From the NCBI GenBank assembly GCA_029204225.1, contig CM055107.1, positions 509,942-573,941 on the forward strand: a stretch of 64,000 nt of DNA, read 5' to 3'. Every line of letters starts with the position of its first letter. Position 1 is the stretch's first letter. Both the position numbers and the translations under genes were made by a program. Positions 37,501-50,119 of this stretch are shown here, piece after piece. Under the pieces are notes generated by a model, which saw only the letters and a list, made by a program, of their open reading frames with translations, was not told where the DNA came from and searched no databases. The DNA is from Diphasiastrum complanatum (Eukaryota > Streptophyta > Lycopodiopsida > Lycopodiales > Lycopodiaceae).

Positions 37501-40500
37501 AAAGAGCAACGATTTTTTTGTGAATTTTCAAGACAAAAAACTAAGGCAGGTCTAGTGTTGAAGGACAGCAAGAGAATCGGCAGCTTTTGATCCATAAAAA
37601 TTTGGACTGGTGGCTGCAGGTCCAGTGCTGAAAGGCTAGAGGCTGGAAACGTGAATTTCAAGGCAAAAATTCTTCCAAAGCTGCAAAACAGCTGGTGGCT
37701 GAGTGTGCAAGGGTTTCAAACGTGCTGAGTTGGACAATTTGATAGCCGAAAAGTGTGTACGGTATGCTATTCCAGCGGGGATGGACCTAGTGTGATTCGT
37801 TGGAGGAGGTTTCGAGGGTCAAAACTCCTTATTTGTTGATAATTTCGACCTCTAAACAAGTGGACAGATTTGTAACACTGTAAATATGGATCCCCAAGAG
37901 CGTACAAGTGCAAGACTGATGAGGGTTGAGGAAGTGGCAGCCAAGGTCGATGCCATGGAAGTGATTTTACATCAAATTCTTGACCATCTGAAGATCTCAA
38001 GACCTCAAGAACATGAAAGGGCAAGCGGCACGACAAATATTGCCGATGTCAAGCGAGAGAGAGACGAAAATCCCTTTTAAGTCAAGAAAATTGCTCACGA
38101 TCGAAGATTTGAAACTGGCAAAGGTGCGGGCGCCTCAAAAGGCAAAGGGCGGTATGGGACTTGGAGCGGGCAAAGAAGGAGACTCTTTGTTTTGGCTATC
38201 TAGGGCAGCATAGGTGAAAGGAGTGTCCTCGCAATCCCTCACCAACCACCTATAGTTTGCAGGTTGGGGAGGCAGATCCTATGAAGATCAAGGAGATGGA
38301 GTAGGAAGAACCTCAAGGCGCTCCATGGTTGATGAATGTGATTCGAAAGGTGGACTTGGTTCCTTTGCCACAATTATCGAGAGCGGCACGACACGAGTAT
38401 CAATTTCCTTGTTCTTCTTTGATTGTTTTGCGTGGACAGCTGTGTGGTAGAGATGTCTTCATTCTATTTGACACTGGGTCTTCAAATAACGGCATTAACT
38501 CTGCTTTGATTAAATGGTTAAGAGTGAGCACACAACCATCCGTGTACCAGTACACAACTGAAATGGCCAATGGAAAGGGTGCGGAAGTGTGGGATGCCGG
38601 GGTTGTGCGTATGCCTCTAACCATTCAGAGCTACACTGAGGAGTTAGATTTTGAGATTACCCATTTGGCTCGTTTCGATGTGGTGCTAGGAACCTGTTGG
38701 CATGTGGCTAGGAATCCCAGATCGCTTGGGATACTTATGTGTACGAGTTCCAACACGATTGCAAGCATGGAGAGCCTGATATGCCTCCAGGACCTTTGAT
38801 CACAGTTACACAATTGTGTAAGGTTCACTGTAAATGTATGTATCTTTGTTTCTTGTATGATATGTCTGTTTTTGCTTGTGAAAATGATGTATGTCAAGAA
38901 TAAACTAATTTCACTAAGAACCTAGATTGCTAAATTAGGGAGGAGTTTATGGATGTGTTCACGAATGAACTCTCATTACCCCCCCAAGAGAAATGTGGAA
39001 CTTAGAATTGAGTTAATTCCTGGATCATTTCCTATTGATAGATCACCTTATAGAATGAGTCTGAAAGAGGAGGAAGAGGTCAGAAGCATGATTGAGGACT
39101 ATCTTGCCAAAGGGCGAGTAAGACCTAGCTTCTCCCCCTTTGCCTCTCTGATCATTCTGGTAAAAAAGAAGGATGGGTCTTGGAGAATGTGTGTGGACTA
39201 TCGAGGCTTGAACAAGATTACTGTTAAGCATTGATATCCTATGCCACATATAGATGATTTTTTGGATGCCCTTCATGGTGGTACAGTGTTTAGCAACCTA
39301 AAGACTGCCTTCCGAACTCGATTTGGACACTATGAATTTTAGTTATGCCCTTTGGAATGACGAACACCCCTGCAACATTTATGATGCTGATGAATGATGT
39401 GCTTAGACTGTTTATGGCAGGTTTGTGGTTAGTTTTGTTGATGACATACTTGTTTATAGTTGTGGTGATGTCGTGCATGTAAATCACGTTAGGACTGTGT
39501 TGTCAACTTTGAAGGAAAACACATTATCTGGCAATGATAAAAAAGACTGAAGTGTTTAAAAAAGAAATAACATTCTTGGGTTTTACAGTGTCAACAGATG
39601 GGATAAAACCGGATCCTTAGAAAGTTGGTGTTCTTCTTACCTGGCTTGTTCCTACAAACTTGCGGCACTCTGTGTTTTATCGTAAAGGTAAGAATCACTC
39701 ACACATACACCATTGACTGATATGTTACATAAAAATTAATGGAAAGAATGGACGGAAGTTCAGTAGCAAAGTTTCGATGTTTTGAAACAAGCTGTGGCTG
39801 ACTTTGTCACGTTAAAATTTGTTGACTTTTAAAAATAGTTTGTCGTAGAAACGAATGCAAGTGACATTGCCATTGGGGCAGTTTTGATGCAAGAGGGCAG
39901 GCCTTTGGCCTTTGAGAGCATGAAGCTCAACCTTGCACAGAAGAATTATCCAACTCACGAGAAGGAGTTGTATGCCATAATCCACACTTTGAAGGCATGG
40001 AGGCATTGTTTGTACGATGTGAAATTCTATGTGTACACCGACCATAACACTTTGAGATATTTTTGCAACCAGCCGCACCTCAGAGGGCGGCAAGCCAGGT
40101 GGGCTGAGTTGATGTAGGAAGTTCACATGGAAATTCAATACAAGAAGGGTGCCGAAAATTGTGTGGCTGATGCATTATCTCGTAGACTGTATTAGATGGC
40201 TTTTGTGGTCATTGAAAATGACCTGATTGTTGAGATTAGACAGGCTTAGCAAGAGGATCCTCATTGTCAAGGAATTGTGAGAGAGGCAATCTTGCGCAAG
40301 TAGAATCTCAGGATGAGAGTTCTGGTCTCTTTGCTCACACTTACCTTAAATATACCAACTGGGTCGAAGGAATTCGAAACGACCGATTCAGGCCCTGTGC
40401 ACTATCTTTTGAGGATCGAGATAACCATGTTTCATGCTCTCTGATGTTAGTACATGCAGTACATGCAAGAAAATCATAGGGGTTGACACATACGTTCAAA

Positions 40501-43500
40501 AGTGTGAGCAATGCCAAGCCAATAAAGTGGAAAGACTCAAAGCAGCTAATTTGTTGCATCCATTAGAAATTCCCAGTAACAAGTGGGTAAGACTTTGTGA
40601 TCGGACTTCCCAAGTCAGGGAAGGATCACGATGCCATTTGGGTAGTAGTTGACAGGCTAACCAAAATGGCACAATTTATTCCAACAAAATCTACCGAGAA
40701 AGCTTCTGAACTTGCACAACTCTTTGTTGAAAAGTTGTTCAGGTTGTATAGATTGCCGAACGATATTGTTAGCGATCGTGATTCTAAGTTGATTGTTTTG
40801 TTCTGGCACGTAGTCTTTGAAAGATTGGAAACTACCTTAAGTATCTTGTCTTCGGATCACCCAAAATCCGATGGGAAGACCGAATGTGTCAACTAGTCAA
40901 TGGAAGATATGCTTCGTGCATATGTTTCCAGACGACAGTCAGATTGGGAAAAGTACCTCCCAATGGTTGAGTTTGCATACAGTAGTATGAAGCAATGTGC
41001 CACCAGATTTAGTCCTTTCAGCCTCATTCCCCTCATTCCCCTATCTCCGTTGCAGCCGATTTCTTGCATGATATGCAGGAAATGTTGCAGGTGGCTAAGG
41101 AAAGCATTAGATCGGCTTAGGATCAAGCCCAATTCTATGCTAACCAAAGCCACTCTCCTCGTGAATTTGAGATCGGTGATTGGGTGTATCTTAGGATCCG
41201 AAAAGATTCCAAGGTCCTTCGAACAAGGAAATGCCTTAAGCTATCTCCACGTTACAGTGGCTCCTTTAAGATTGTAAGCAAGGTTAATCCGTCCGCTTAC
41301 CGACTAGAACTTCCCTTTGGAACTACGGTGTAATAGATCCTAACACCACAGTAGGGCAAACACTAACTGATCCACCCAACCTTGCCTACTCCCTGATATA
41401 GAGTAAGCCCCTCCTAGCCCAGTGTGAGGACTGGTAGCATGCTACTGCCAAGTGTCGGCCACGTGGCACTGACGTGGCCGACTGCACGTCGGGCCCTATC
41501 CTGCTGACAGGGTCCCTAGGCTGTGTTAGGCCCGCCATGGCTATGGACCGTGCTGGGACACACTACTCACACTGTCTTGCCCTGTTGGTCATGTACGCTG
41601 GACACGACCCTGACTGTGGTATCTGACCTATCTGTGTTCTCTAGGGTTCGGCACTGGTTACGAGCTCGTAACACTCCCTCCCCCTTAAGAACCGTCTTGG
41701 TCCTCTAAGACAAAATCTGGAAAAATCTTGCGAAGGACGCTGCCTCTTTCCCAAGTGGCATTCTCAACAGGCTGATCATTCCACTTAACCAGATATTCTC
41801 GGTATAGAGTATGACGAGTCTGCGTCTCTCTACTATCAAGAATCTCCTCTGGTTCATGTGGAGATTGTTGAGGATCCAATGGGAGAACTAGAACACTGTC
41901 CCCTACCAGATTGTCTGATCTGGCAAGGCTTTTTGTAACTGACTTACATGAAAGACTGGAAAAACCTTACTGCTGTGTGGGAGTTCTAGTTCATAGGTGA
42001 CCTCGCCTAGTCTCCTACTGATGGTAAAGGGACCACAATACCTTGGAGACAACTTAGCACACACTCCTGATTTGAGGGTTTTAGAGTCAACTGGGACTCT
42101 CAAGTAGACTTTCTCACCAGTGGAGAACTGCACATCCCGTCTGTGTGGATCTGCATAATGCCTGGCTCGATCCTGGGACTGCCTAATGCTACGCTTAGCA
42201 TGTTCTATCATCTGGTTTAGGTCCTCTAAAAAGTTTCTGGCTGCTTTAACTTTTTCTTATTTAAACCCTACAGCTGTGGGTGAGCGTGGCTGAAAACCGT
42301 ACATCAGCATAAATGGGCTGTATCCCGTAGCTGAATGTTTGGTACTGTTGTAAGCAAACTCTAATATCGAGAGATACTCCTCCCAATTAGTCTGCTTCTT
42401 GCTGACGTATGCACGAAGCATATCCTCAAGCACTTGATTTACCCTTTCTGTTTGACCGTCCGTCTGTGGATGGTCGTTCGTACTCATATTAAGTTTAGTA
42501 TGGAGATGATGGAATACTGCCCTCCAAAAATTTCCAGTAAACTTACTGTCCCGGTCGCTGACTATGCCGGAAGGTAGCACCGTACAATTTAAATAGCCCG
42601 TCTATAAACAACCTTGCTAACTCTGGAGCTCTAACGGTTGTTTTGGTCGGAATGAAATGAGCCATTTTGGTCAGACGGTCAACTGTGACCCATATAGCGT
42701 CATTACCCACCCTTTTGGGTTTTAGGCAGGCCTACTATAAAATCCATGGAGATACTCTCCCATTTACCAACTGGTATTTCTAAGGGATGCAACAACCCTC
42801 CTGCCTTTAAACGCTCTGCTTTATTTACTTGACATTTCTGGCAACTGGTTACATATTGGTGGACGTCCTTTTTCATACTGGGCCAGAAAAATTGCCTACG
42901 AAGAAGCTCATAGGTCTTCTGTATGCCTGGGTGTCCCGCACTAGGATTGTCATGACATTCATATAGGACCTGCTGCCTATAATCCTCTGAATTGGGGACA
43001 CATACTCTATCTCTATAGAGCAAGTACTCATCCTGAATGGAATACTGTTTCCATTTGAATCCTTGAGTCAACTGACCCTCAACCACTGGGGTTTGCTTGG
43101 GTAATACAGGCTCAGAATCCTCAACGTCATCTGACGACGTATACTCGGACTCATCATCATCCTCAACGGAAGCTGCCGTATTCTTGGATGAACTGGCACC
43201 AGCCCCGGGAACTGGTTCTGGAGTCTGTAACTGTCTGTTCTGGACTGAGTTCCAGATAATAGAGAAGAATGCATCATGCTGGCATTTCCCTCTCAAGGAC
43301 TCGAGTAACTCATTACGAATCCGAGTAAAACTCAGCTCGTTTATCATAGGCATTCTGCTAAGGGCATCTGCTACTGTATTGAATTTTCCACGCCTATATC
43401 TGATAGACATGTCAAACTCTTGCATCAACTCTGCCCAACGAGCTTTCCGACCTCTAAGCTCAGGTTGATTGCAAAGGTATCTGAGACTCTCATGGTCTGT

Positions 43501-46500
43501 CAGGACCTCAAAGTTGGCACCATACAAATAATGCCTCCAAGTCTTAAGGGCATGGACTATAGAAAAGAGTTCCTTTTCATAGGCACTGTACCTAGTCTGA
43601 GCTGGCTCGAGTTTTTTACTCTCGAACGCAACTGGTCGTCCACCCTGAGTTAGCACAGCACCTACTGCAAAGTCGCTAGCATCTGTTTCGACCACAAATG
43701 GCTGATTGGGGTCGACGACTTTTAAAACTGGTGCTGTAGCTAAGGCTGTTTTGAGAGCATCAAAGCTCTCCTGTTGTGCGGACTTCCAAATGAACTCCTT
43801 TCCCTTCCCCTTAAGAAGATTTGTAATAGGGACTGCTATATGAGCATATTCCTTGACAAATCATCTGTAATATCCCGCCAGACCAAGAAAGATTTGAAAT
43901 TCCAAAATATTCTGAGGTCTCAGCCAACTGAGTATGGCTTTAACCTTATTTGGGTCCATCTTAATCCCATTTGAAGAGATAATGTGACCCAAATATGCTA
44001 CTTCTTCAACGAAGAATTCACACTTGGATTATTTAGCATAAAGCTTATGCTTTTTGAGCAGTCGAAACACCTTTCTGAGGTGTTTTAGATGCTTCTTCCT
44101 CGTTTTGTTCGATCCAGGTGCATTATCTGAAAGTTTATTTCATCTTGGTACCCCTGAATACCAAGATTTAACTTACTTACCATAGTTTCCCATATTTTTT
44201 TATCTTCACCCTTAGCTAATGAAACTATGTACCTATGCTGACTAGGTACTTCTGGTAGTTTAAGCTTTTTAACCAGGGTGTGGTTGATGAAATTATGGGT
44301 TGCCCCATCATCAACCATGACTCTTACTGACTGGTTACCAACTTTCCCATGCATACATACTAGGTCATGCGGCCCAAAGCTGAAGGGTCTCGCTAGCATT
44401 GCAGAGGTCAGCTGGCAACAGTGTTCATGATCTTCATGATACACTTTGATCTCGGAAGCTGCCGAGTCACTGGGGAAACATACAGTCTGAACAAGATGAA
44501 CTTGTTTTTTGTCTTTCTTATCTTTTTTAGTGAAAGGCCCCTTGGGACACTGTCTGACTGTGTGTCCCTTGCCCACAAAGCACAAACGTTCTTGTTTGGC
44601 TTTCTCAAAATCATCTGGTTTTAAGGGCTGTATGAGTGAAGGGCGTTTCTGAGGAGCTTCACTTTTAAATTTATCTTCTTTCTTTCTTTTTAAAAATTTC
44701 CTTTTAAATTGAAAGTCTTTCTGAGAAGGCTGCTCAGAAAGTGGCTGTTGTCTCGCCTTCTTCCTACCCACTGAATCATCATAGATTTGAGCATATCTGA
44801 GAGCTTGCTCAAGGGTAGTAGGCGAGTTTCTCTGGACCTCTACCTTATATTCATCTTTGAGGCCACGGACAAATCCCCTGAATTTTTGATAGTCATCCAT
44901 ATTTTTAATCTTTAAAATTGCTTCTCGATACTGCGAGATATATTGGATGAGGGATTTATCCATTACTGTTCTTTCCCAGGCTTCCCAGGCTCTATCCAGT
45001 TCATTTTCTGGTAGAAATTCTCTTAGGAAAGCTCTTTCGAAAGCTTTCCATGACCGGGGAGTCTGCCCAGTCTCCTGGAGATTTAACCACCACTTATAGG
45101 CCATAGGCCCTAAAGAAAGACTGGCCTCAATTGCTTGCAAATGGTCAGGGGTCTGTTTAAGAGCATGAATGTTCTTCCATTTGCTGAGGAAGGTTTGTAG
45201 AATATCTGCATTTCTATCCTTCTCTTCCCCATTAAAAGTAGGAGGTTTTAAATCTTTAAAAACACTGGGGTGAGACCGTAAAGTCTCACCCGAAACTGAT
45301 GGAAGTGGAGAAGGGGATAACTGAGAAGTGGAGGGAAGGCTTCCTTTCGTGGAACTCAAAATCAAGCTTTTGAGGTCAGCGAACGAGTCGTCCACACTGG
45401 ACTTGAAATTGGCTAATGCCAACTTCAGTTCATCCACTTCTGTTACCAATTGGAAAAACTGCTCCTTGGTAACCAGTTCGTCGAGTTCTTCGGCGAACTG
45501 TTCCTGTTCCTGTTCTTCCACTTCCATGGGTTCCTTCCCTTTTCTGTAAGCCAAGGCTTCTGTTTGAAGTTCGTCGAAGCCTCTCTCCTGGGGTTGATCA
45601 GGTCCCTGAGGAGTGGTCATCTTCGGAACTGAAAGAGAGTTACCTTAACTTCTGAAGGAAAAAAATAAAAGAGTAATTTACAACTGTACAAGGAAAAGGA
45701 AAGATGACTTAGCTGTTTCTGAGGACTGTACTTCCACAGAGAGAATCAAGAAAAGCCCTTTCAGCTCTTCCTCCACTGATTTGAGGTTGGAAAATGTGCA
45801 ACAAGATCTGAAACTTTTGCTATCCCCCCTCGCTGGTCTGACAGCATCTCAATTTGTCCACAAAATGGCAAATCTGATGTCCAAAAACCCTTCTGAATTC
45901 TGAAATTTCAGAAGTCTCCTACTCGCTGATCTGGTAGGAATCCTCTTGCTCCAAATCTCTGACGTTGGGGCCCAAAAACTTGTCCAAAAACCAGATTTTC
46001 AGAAGCACTGGCAGCGCTGGCCCTGCTCCTCTTTTTTGGCTTCAAACTCGCTGAGAACCAGTAACTTTTTCCCTGGAAATCAGATGCAGGTCTCTGACTG
46101 TACAGCGATGGAGGTGCTGGCTTCTTCCTACTCTAATTTCACTGGGAAAACTATAGAGAATCCTCTGAACTCAGTGAGAAACAGCTGTTTTTCCAGCGAG
46201 TTACCTACACTTGGAATCTGACTCCTTGCTATTGTGATTTCTCACTGAAAATCAGAAGTTTGAAGGCTGCTCCTACAGCGATCCTCCTCCTCTATTCCTC
46301 TCTGAGAATCTGAGAAACACTTCCTATCTTCTGATAGCTTTCTCTACTGCTGCTCCTAACTCCCTAGGATGGAGATGGCTCTGATACCAGTGTAGTAGAT
46401 CCTAACACCACAGTAGGGCAAACACTAACTGATCCACCCAACCTTGCCTACTCCCTGATATAGAGTAAGCCCCTCCTAGCCCAGTGTGAGGACTGGTAGC

Positions 46501-49500
46501 ATGCTACTGCCAAGTGTCGGCCACGTGGCACTGACGTGGCCGACTGCACGTCGGGACCCAACTGGGGGCCCTATCCTGCTGACAGGGTCCCTAGACTGTG
46601 TTAGGCCCGCCATGGCTATGGACCGTGCTGGGACACACTACTCACACTGTCTTGCCCTGTTGTCATGTACGTTGGGCACGATCCTGACTGTGGTATCTGA
46701 CCTATCTGTGTTCTCTAGGGTTCGGCACTGGTTACGAGCTCGTAACATACGGTTCATCCTATACTCCACATGAGTCGTTTCAAGGAACGACTTGGTGGAA
46801 AGGACAAACTTATTCCAGGAGATGATCTAGTGTTATTGGAGGATTTGACTTCCTTTGTTCCCAGTGAGCCTGATAGGATCATGGATACCCGATGTCATCA
46901 GCTGAGAAATCGTTTGATTTCCCAACCTTTGATTTGTGGGAAAGGTAAGTTTGATGATGAGGACACCTGGGAAAAGGAGGACGATTTGAAACTTAGATTC
47001 CTTGGTTTTCTCCCATGAGAAGGAAGTTTTTATGGGGGAGGGAGTGTTATGTACCATAACGGTACGCCCTTAAGTGACGGCCTCACAAGGGTTAGGACAC
47101 AGGTCTGGCGTTATTGACATGTTTTAGTGCCACGCGTCACCATCGTAGGTGGTCACGTGTCGTTGGTGGGACTGTGCTTGATGGGACCCACTATGCTATG
47201 CCTATATAGTGGTGGGGCTTCCCTTTTGCCATTCACTCACTCTACTCGAGAGTTGGTGGATGGAGAGCACATGCAGTAGCTAGGATGTATCTCCAGGCCA
47301 GGAGATGTATGCTAGGGAGAGCTGAGGGCGATGGGTGGTGGTATGGGACGCCAGTTATCGTCGGGGGCTTGACTGGGCATGATGGTGTCGGTAACTCCAG
47401 TGCATGGGGGTGGGTCGGTTGTGACCCTACGGATGGGTGGATACGGTGCGTCATCACTTGTATGGGGTGTGCGTCAACCTTCAAGGCAATCGCAGATCTA
47501 AGGGAGTTGGATGAGGATCTTGATGTAGAGAGGCTTTGCACCGCCAATTTGTGGGAGTACTAGTAGGTTCAAAAGCAAGCAGGTTCAAAAGCACATGCAA
47601 GCAGTGAGATTGCCAAGGCCAAGTCATGAACCTGCATGTTGATGCAAAGATGATGTCATCTTTTCATATAGACCTCCCATAGTCAAGGAGAGATTCTACT
47701 TGCCCATGAGCCAGTGCAGATCAAACCTGGACACTGCTTTTTTTTTTTTTTTTTTCTACTTTAGCGGAGACAATTCAATATCTGAAAAGTCAGTTTGATA
47801 CCTTGGAACACTCATCAAAAGATGAGAATGAGGATTCTTAGGGGTAGACATTAGACTCTAGGTTGCATGTGTTCAGTTATGTTATTCTACTATTTAACCC
47901 CTGTCTAGTGCTTACGCTTGGATATTACGCTTTATGTTATTGTTATGTGATATTAATAAGTTTACTCTGCCACTTGTGAGGGATGCTGTATGTGTTTCAT
48001 TCAAGTTGGCAAGGTCATTTCCTTTATGAAAGAATTTGTTTTTTGTTTATGAAATGCATTATTTGCTTCTCCTTGTAATACATGGAATACTCGTACAAAG
48101 CCTTGGTTTCTCTTTAAAAACCCTTGAGAAGACCAATCAATCTGATCGAGAGCTGCGAACTTCTATGCAGCATTCTAGAGTGAGAGTCGTTTTTTCTCCT
48201 GCCTTTCAGAATGAGGTGCACCAAAATTGGTCGGTGCAAGCTTTGAACAACTTTGACACTGACATTGTGTTACGTCCTTGACTATAAGGTTAGTCTGCAT
48301 GTATTCTCAGGCTAGGGGACCTCAGTGAAGCTCGATTAGTTGGAGTGAAATCATGTCAACTTAAAATTAGTTATAGTTGGATCATAACTGGAGGGGGAGA
48401 TCAACTCAAGAATAGTTCATCAATGGCTTGAGATGGACGTCAAAGTGGGAGTTAACTATGCATACTGCTAGTGGTAGGTAGCCAGGGCGGTGACTATTTG
48501 TCTGAAGGCTTGGAATCGATTGTTTGACACCTGATGTATCTAAGAGCCCATACTATCGACCTCTAGTCCTAGACAAGACACCTTTGTCATTGGCTAAGAT
48601 ATGGTGATATGCGATGCCATATGTATTGTCTAGGGGAGAGATCTCAAATCTTGGTATAAACTACAATGGCTAGTGATGAGCATGGCTTTTGATGGGGTGG
48701 CGAATTTGATGTCCATATCTCTGTTGTTGCTCAGTTGGGTCTATGCCACATGCTAGATAATAAGCAACCTTTAAAGTACCTGTTATGTACCGTGCACTAC
48801 ATTTCTCCTGGGCTTCATCCCAGGGTGGTGCCTGATAGTCCTATGCGAGCTGCATGGGATGTGAATTGTCCCATAAGCAAGTTGGCTTATATTGTATGCC
48901 CATTTGTACAAGGAGAACTTGCCCATAGTCCATATGTTGACATCTTGAGAGCTTGGGGCTGTTTTGTGGGCTTGGTGCATGTGAGCCAGGATGTTTCTAT
49001 GGTATCATAGCAATTTGAGGGCCTGGGCCTGGGTGATTGCTATGCAACTGCTGTGCAAGTTTTCTTCGCCAATGGGCACAGAATATGCTGAAATTGGGTG
49101 AACCTTGGATCGAGCTCTATTGTGGTAGGGCAGACTATTACAGCCCGTACGCTTGGGCTTCTTTCAGGCTCTGACCCCCCGGTTGTGAATTGTTTCTGCA
49201 TGTGATTTTACCTCCTTACATCAGGACATTCGCATTATGAGGGGTACTGTATATATACCCCTAGGTATATAGTAGCACTTTTGTGGGTTAAGTCAATGGC
49301 GTTGAGAAGTTTGTTGGATCTTTTGAAATATCAAGTTTGGAGACTTTCCTCGAGAAATTCCCAGTTATTGCTTGGAAGTTGGAGTATATCGGTAGAGGTC
49401 AATCTAGAATGTGTTGGAAAGGACTAAAACTCGTTTGGAATTCTTCATTTTTTTCAGTTTGATCAGGTGGTTGAGGGAAACAACTCAGATTCGCGTTTTT

Positions 49501-50056
49501 GAATTTATGGCTCTTTGTTAAACATTAGCCAGGCTGTTGCTGTCATTGGTTTTTTAACTTGATTTGCACATATGGAGTCTTATGAGCTTTGACTGATTAT
49601 TGTTTTGTATCTTCAATGCTGACGTTGCAACATGGATGATTGATGCAGTTACTTGGAGATAGATACAGCAGAATTTGTGATGAGCTCTGTGATGGATGCT
49701 GTAGTGAGCCAAGGAATGATCACCTCAAGGGAGAAGGGGTTAAAACTAGTTTGTCAAACTCCCAAGGATTTGATGAGTATGCACTTATTTGGTGATCAGG
49801 TCCGGCTGCAGCAAATTTTAGCTGACTTCCTATTGAATACTGTACGGTTTACACCTCCATCGGAAGGCTGGGTGGCAATCAAAGTGATTCCTTGCAGAAG
49901 GCGGCTTGGAACAGGCGTACACATTATGCATTTGGAAATCAGGTGCAGTTCAACTTTATTCCTGAGTCTTTCCTGCTAAAAATTGCAAATCAAGGCATAG
50001 TTCGCTAGATAAAGAATCCCTCTGGCCAGCTTGTGCTCACACTGTCGTTGAAAAAT

Positions 50057-50119
<63 letters not shown>

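Larger units (their letters stand above)
36742..40488 (+). mobile_element. Element D: nested Ty3/gypsy with deleted integrase (TSD CATAC)
   Basis: Starts TG and ends CA, with the 5-bp target duplication CATAC at 36737-36741 and 40489-40493. Removing it restores the integrase sequence of element B. Contents: 5' LTR (36742-37421), tRNA-iMet primer site, gag start, protease, RT start, RNase H. Integrase and most of the 3' LTR are deleted (remnant 40424-40488). Confidence 0.9.
41329..46747 (-). mobile_element. Element C: nearly complete chromovirus lacking RT core (TSD TACGG)
   Basis: 5,419 bp on the minus strand. LTRs 41329-41673 (345 bp) and 46391-46747 (357 bp) differ by about five substitutions plus 12-13 bp and 1 bp indels by eye, so insertion is recent. 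Target duplication TACGG at 41324-41328 and 46748-46752; removing the element rejoins element B's pol. Primer site complementary to tRNA-iMet at 46376-46389, polypurine tract at about 41674-41690. gag/protease, RNase H, integrase and chromodomain are present; the RT core is deleted. Confidence 0.93.
17265..49648 (+). other. Phytochrome intron 2, about 32.4 kb, filled with nested transposons
   Basis: Starts GTAAGT and ends TGATGCAG. Splicing restores Gly970 followed by YLEIDTAEF, the known exon 2/3 junction of phytochromes. The same intron is short in most angiosperm phytochromes. Here it holds at least five LTR-element units, copia fragments, a LINE piece, inverted LTRs and several repeat arrays, listed separately. 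The + strand elements at 27.7-34.3 kb and 36.5-47.5 kb are in gene orientation, so their terminator and promoter signals lie in the sense strand. Confidence 0.93.
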
